A stretch of DNA of 64,000 nt, from assembly GCA_015680685.1 (NCBI GenBank), contig MNCI01010839.1:100790-164789 (forward strand). The letters are read 5' to 3'. Both the position numbers and the translations under genes were made by a program. Below are positions 61,047 through 64,000 of the stretch, piece by piece; within the stretch, counting starts at the first letter, position 1, and the number at the start of each line of letters is the position of its first letter. Source of the DNA: Gnetum montanum. Its lineage: Eukaryota; Streptophyta; Gnetopsida; Gnetales; Gnetaceae. The notes beneath the pieces were generated by a model. That model was not told where the DNA came from. It was given only the letters and a program-made list of their open reading frames with translations, and did not search any database.

Positions 61047-61121
61047 GGTGTTTCAATGGCCCCTCTTTGTTGACGGTTAGAGGGCGTGCCCGAAGGACGT
61101 CGACAAAGAATGCGAAACACC
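61047..61121. other. 75-base stem-loop opening LTR Y, shared by LTRs A, B and C
   Basis: Outer arms GGTGTTTC / GAAACACC and inner arms CTTTGTTGACG / CGTCGACAAAG. The same structure is at 11,797-11,872, 16,086-16,160 and 48,653-48,727. Confidence 0.7.
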
Positions 61122-61142
61122 GGATTGGTAGAAGCAAGAACA

Positions 61143-62099
61143 GCGGTCATCCATGGCTACTCAAGTATTGCTCTATCCACGTGAACGAGGCAAACTAGCG
61201 AGTATGGGGAATAAAGGGATGTAACTGGAAACAGGTTCAGAAAAATGCGACATGTATGTTTATTCAGGTCAACAGGAATGCTTTCAGACGAGCGTAGCGC
61301 GTCAATCTGAGATGTCTCTGTTACAAAGTGTAGCAGGAATGCGTGCAAAAGGAGCGTTACGCATCACTTTCTGTGATATCTCTGCTAGCGTGTGTGGAAA
61401 ATGAATACTTGCGTATATAGATGTTGCGTATGGGAATTGGGTGGTGGGGAGGAAGGAGACAAGAGATAAGGGTAAGACTATGCAAGGCTAAGTGGTCGGG
61501 CAAACCTGAGCAGCCATTTCAACGCGCTGTTGTACTCTGCTGCTCAGATGGATCGCATCTTTGGACGGCATCCTCCAAGGTAGGTAACCTGCAACCACGA
61601 AAGAAAACAAAGGACACTATCGCTGATGAACCGAAGGCGAGATTTTCTTGCAACCAACGCTATCTGATGTTAGATAAACTGTAAAGAAGGAGCTGGGGCG
61701 CGCAAGCGGAGCTACCAATCCTGATGATTCGGCTCTGCATATCTTCACCAAAAAGGCATCAGACGCAGTGCAGCAAACTGGCTGCACCAGGAATCGGCCA
61801 GATGAATCTGCGAGGCCGGCGTCCGATAGCGATGATTGGTGGAGATTCCTGGGATCGTTGCCATCGAGGATTTCTTCGGGGCTCCAACTAACGAGGCTAA
61901 ACTCCCAGAGGTGGTACCACTGCGGCGGACGTAGTGGCGGCATCTCTGAGGGATCAGTAAGATGCCTCTTTGCTTAAACGAGGAATTAGTAGGATGCCGG
62001 TGGGGTGGCGATGCTGGTACTGTTTCAGTATCCCACCCCGTCTGCTGTGCAGCTGTACAAGAATGATCATGCTCGCTTGAACATGGTAGCGGTCTGTAC
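61143..62099. other. Untranslated region of Y between the tandem array and the LTR
   Basis: No gene supported. A purine-rich stretch on plus (61,440-61,480) is on the wrong strand for a polypurine tract, which I could not place. Confidence 0.4.
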
Positions 62100-62595
62100 A
62101 TCCCAGTTTTAAGTCTTGGAAGACTACCGTTACTGGTTTTAAGTCTCAGCAGACCATGGTCCCAATTTAAAGTCCGGGCAGACCGAGAAGCGCTAGTTTT
62201 ACGTCGTAGCGGACGGTGGTAAGGCTGGTTTATGGTCTCAGCAGACCGTGCTGTGGATGTCAGTTTTATGTCATGACCCAGGGACAAAGCTATGCTAGTT
62301 TTACGTCTCAGCAGACGGCTACGTACCTGTGCCAGTTTAGCGTCGTGGCGGACGCGTGCAAAAAATGCTAGTTTTTTGTCTTGGCGGACCTGGACAACTT
62401 TGCCAGTTTTACATCGTAGCAGACGGTTACAATTTACCAGTTTAGCGTCGTGGCGGACGCGTGCAAGGCATGCCAGTTTTACGTCGTAGCGGACGGTCAG
62501 TGCCAGTTTTACGTCGTACCAGACGTGCAACGCCAGTTTTACGTCGTAGCGGACGATCAGTGCTAGTTTTACGTCGTAGCGGACGATTACTGCCA
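62100..62595 (-). repeat. Tandem array after pol Y, about 16 units
   Basis: The core on minus is GTCCGCTACGACGTAAAACT. It recurs about 16 times at 25-50 base spacing, and the last four units before pol are nearly identical with a 30-base period. It begins 30 bases after the pol stop. Element A has three decayed units in the same place (11,630-11,735), so the array has grown in Y or shrunk in A. Confidence 0.8.
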
Positions 62596-62622
62596 TACCT
62601 GCTGTCAACACCATAGATGCCA

Positions 62623-64000
62623 CTAGATGAAATATCGCTTCAAGTACACATGATTCACAGGATTTGCTAACTCGTCGCCGTTGACATCTGCCAATTTGAA
62701 CGCTCCGTTGCCGTATGCGTCAATCACCAAGAAAGGGCCTTCCCAGTTTGCAAAGAACTTGCCTACTGGTTCATGCACAGCCTTGAGAACCAGGTCTCCT
62801 TTCTTGATCGGACGCTGCTGAAGATTATGATGATGCTTCTGTCTCTGTTTATCTTGATATTTCTCAATTGCTTCAAGAGCTTGTATCCGCTTCTCCTCTA
62901 ATGACTCCAAATCCATTATCCGGGCTTCGGTGTGTTGAGCCTCATTTATAATGGTGGAGAGGACCATTCTCAGAGAAGGAATTTGCAATTCGAGGGGTAG
63001 GACCGCCTCAGATCCGTAAACCAGGCCATAGGGCGTACTGCCTGTAGCTGTCCTACACATAGTGCGATATGCCCATAGCACGTAGAGGATCTATTCATGC
63101 CACCGCCTTTTGTTGCGATCGAGCATTTTCTTGAGCAAGTTGATAATTATCTTGTTGGATGCTTTAGCTTGACCATTTGCTTGCGGGTAATAAGGAGAGG
63201 AAAAGGACTGCCTGATGCCTAGGTTGTCACAGAAGGATTTGGTATCCATGCTACTAAACTGTGGCCCATTGTCGGTCACAATAGTCATCGGAAGGCCAAA
63301 TCGGGTTACGATATTATCCAAGATAAAATGGCAAACCTGTTGGGATGTGATTTTTCGTAGGGGAATAGCTTCTACCCACTTCATAAAGTACTCAGTAGCG
63401 GTAATAATGAATCTATGCCCTGCAAACGATTTTGGCGTGATGGGTCCTATGATGTCCAGTCCCCATCGTTGGAATGGCCATGTTATCTGTGTCGTGTGCA
63501 ATTCTGTGGGTGACACGTGGATGAGGTTTGCGTACCGTTGACACATGCCATAGGGCTTAACCTTTGTCAAGCAATCTCTTTCCATGCGTGGCCAGTAGTA
63601 CCCTAAGCGCCGGATTTTTAGGGCCATGGCCTGTGGTGCTACGTGGCCACCGCACAGTCCCTCGTGAACCTCGCTGACTATGTGCTGTGCTTGGTCTTTG
63701 TTAACGCAGGTAAGCAATACGCCATCGAAGGAGCGTCTACAGAGAGTGTTGTCTCCGATGATGACGTAGTGCTTAGCTCGCTTACGGATTGCATCTTTCT
63801 GTGCGCGTGTTAATGTAGATGGCGGCTCCCCTTGCAAAAGATAAGTTTTGATGTTATCGTACCATTCAGGCGTGCTTTCCTCGATAAGAGAGGAGATTTG
63901 CGCTGCCTGAATGACAGGGTCTACGCAGTCTGTAATCAATGCAGGGCAGGTGTTAAGCAGGTGTGAAGGCACGTGTAAAGCCAAGGTGGCAAGTGCGTCG
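62623..64000 (-). pseudogene. Element Y: integrase, nearly intact, with three key lesions
   Basis: It is read from the window edge to TAG at 62,623-62,625 with one in-frame TAG at 63,088-63,090, where B has Trp (WHEW). The zinc region reads VHEGLCGGH, RRLGYYWP and then VKPYGMCQ, where the first Cys of the usual C..C pair is Tyr (TAT at 63,552-63,550). The core is WGLDIIGPITP (first Asp), VTDNGPQF (second Asp), and then, after exactly 35 residues, QAKASNK with Lys (63,165-63,163) for Glu. The C-terminal domain is NWEGPFLVIDAYGNGAFKLAD. It would insert element DNA in the nucleus, but this copy should be inactive. No chromodomain. RT and the rest lie outside. Confidence 0.9.

Larger units (their letters stand above)
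59735..61142 (-). mobile_element. 3' LTR of young element Y
   Basis: On plus it runs from TGTAACGACAG to GCAAGAACA (1,408 bases, TG...CA). On minus it starts TGTTCTTGCTTC, has a 660-base U3 full of inverted repeats, a TATAAATA box at 60,453-60,446 and about 700 bases of R-U5. It shares the opening stem-loop with A, B and C and aligns with LTR C near 59,785-59,880. It is CpG-rich, unlike the rest of the window. The other LTR and the target duplication are outside the window. Open frames inside it are chance. Confidence 0.7.

Noticed and set aside
62100-62595. CRISPR-like regular repeats
   Set aside because: Repeats are directly tandem with variable short gaps, lie inside a plant retrotransposon, and no cas genes exist. 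It is a minisatellite.
61745-62623. 292-codon open frame on minus running through the tandem array right after pol Y
   Set aside because: It starts at GTG, is open largely because the nearest units have a 30-base period (a multiple of three), and has no counterpart in A, B or C. The translated repeat and the tail show no domain.
63215-63541. 108-codon plus frame opposite integrase Y
   Set aside because: It is a mirror of the integrase core, with no independent signature.

Overview
This window is repeat DNA from a large seed-plant nuclear genome. A gymnosperm is my best guess, but only an inference, from long, AT-rich, very decayed LTR retrotransposons that are still largely in order. I see no intact host gene, rRNA, tRNA or CRISPR array. 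Nearly all coding signal belongs to Ty3/gypsy elements riddled with in-frame TAG/TGA stops and C-to-T/G-to-A changes. Only the last 4.3 kb (59,735-64,000) keeps abundant CpG, and it is a young element.

Two lineages are present. Lineage 1 is Tat-like, because it has a second, archaeal-type RNase H between RNase H and integrase and a matching RT/linker region. Its copies are A (+, to 13,180), B (+, 13,210-17,497), D (-, about 18,290-27,200, split by a 1.7 kb LTR-like insertion), C (-, 47,263-59,732) and the young copy Y (-, 59,735 to beyond the window). Lineage 2 is Athila-like: E (+, about 27,780-35,770) and F (-, about 39,410-47,258), with similar gag, protease, RT, RNase H and integrase remnants and a decayed tRNA-Asp-type primer site in F.

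The main result comes from comparing the lineage-1 copies. A and C both carry, upstream of their RT, an array of about 190-bp degenerate repeats, and beyond it an unrecognised multi-exon gene on the opposite strand (G1 at 1-5,224 on minus; G2 at 55,713-59,732 on plus). G1 and G2 align exon by exon, with matching splice sites, and G1 aligns downstream with a third copy (G3 at 18,292-19,575 on plus). In D, G3 converges on a gag-protease remnant. Together these give a composite element of about 20 kb: 5' LTR, gag, protease, an antisense intron-containing gene, tandem arrays, RT, RNase H, aRNase H, integrase, a short tandem array, 3' LTR. No copy here shows the whole; Y should show it if sequence to the right were available.

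Layout: 1-5,224 G1 (-); 5,690-8,160 arrays; 8,194-11,612 pol A; 11,791-13,180 LTR A; 13,210-15,136 partial pol B; 16,068-17,497 LTR B; 18,292-19,575 G3; 20,050-25,110 protease and gag of D with the insertion at about 21,917-23,588; 27,780-33,840 element E; 36,070-37,100 unrecognised coding-like stretch; 39,440-45,700 element F; 47,263-48,745 LTR C; 49,785-53,240 pol C; 53,330-55,650 arrays; 55,713-59,732 G2; 59,735-61,142 LTR Y; 62,100-62,595 tandem array; 62,623-64,000 integrase Y. All alignments were made by eye; boundaries given as 'about' are good to tens of bases at best.
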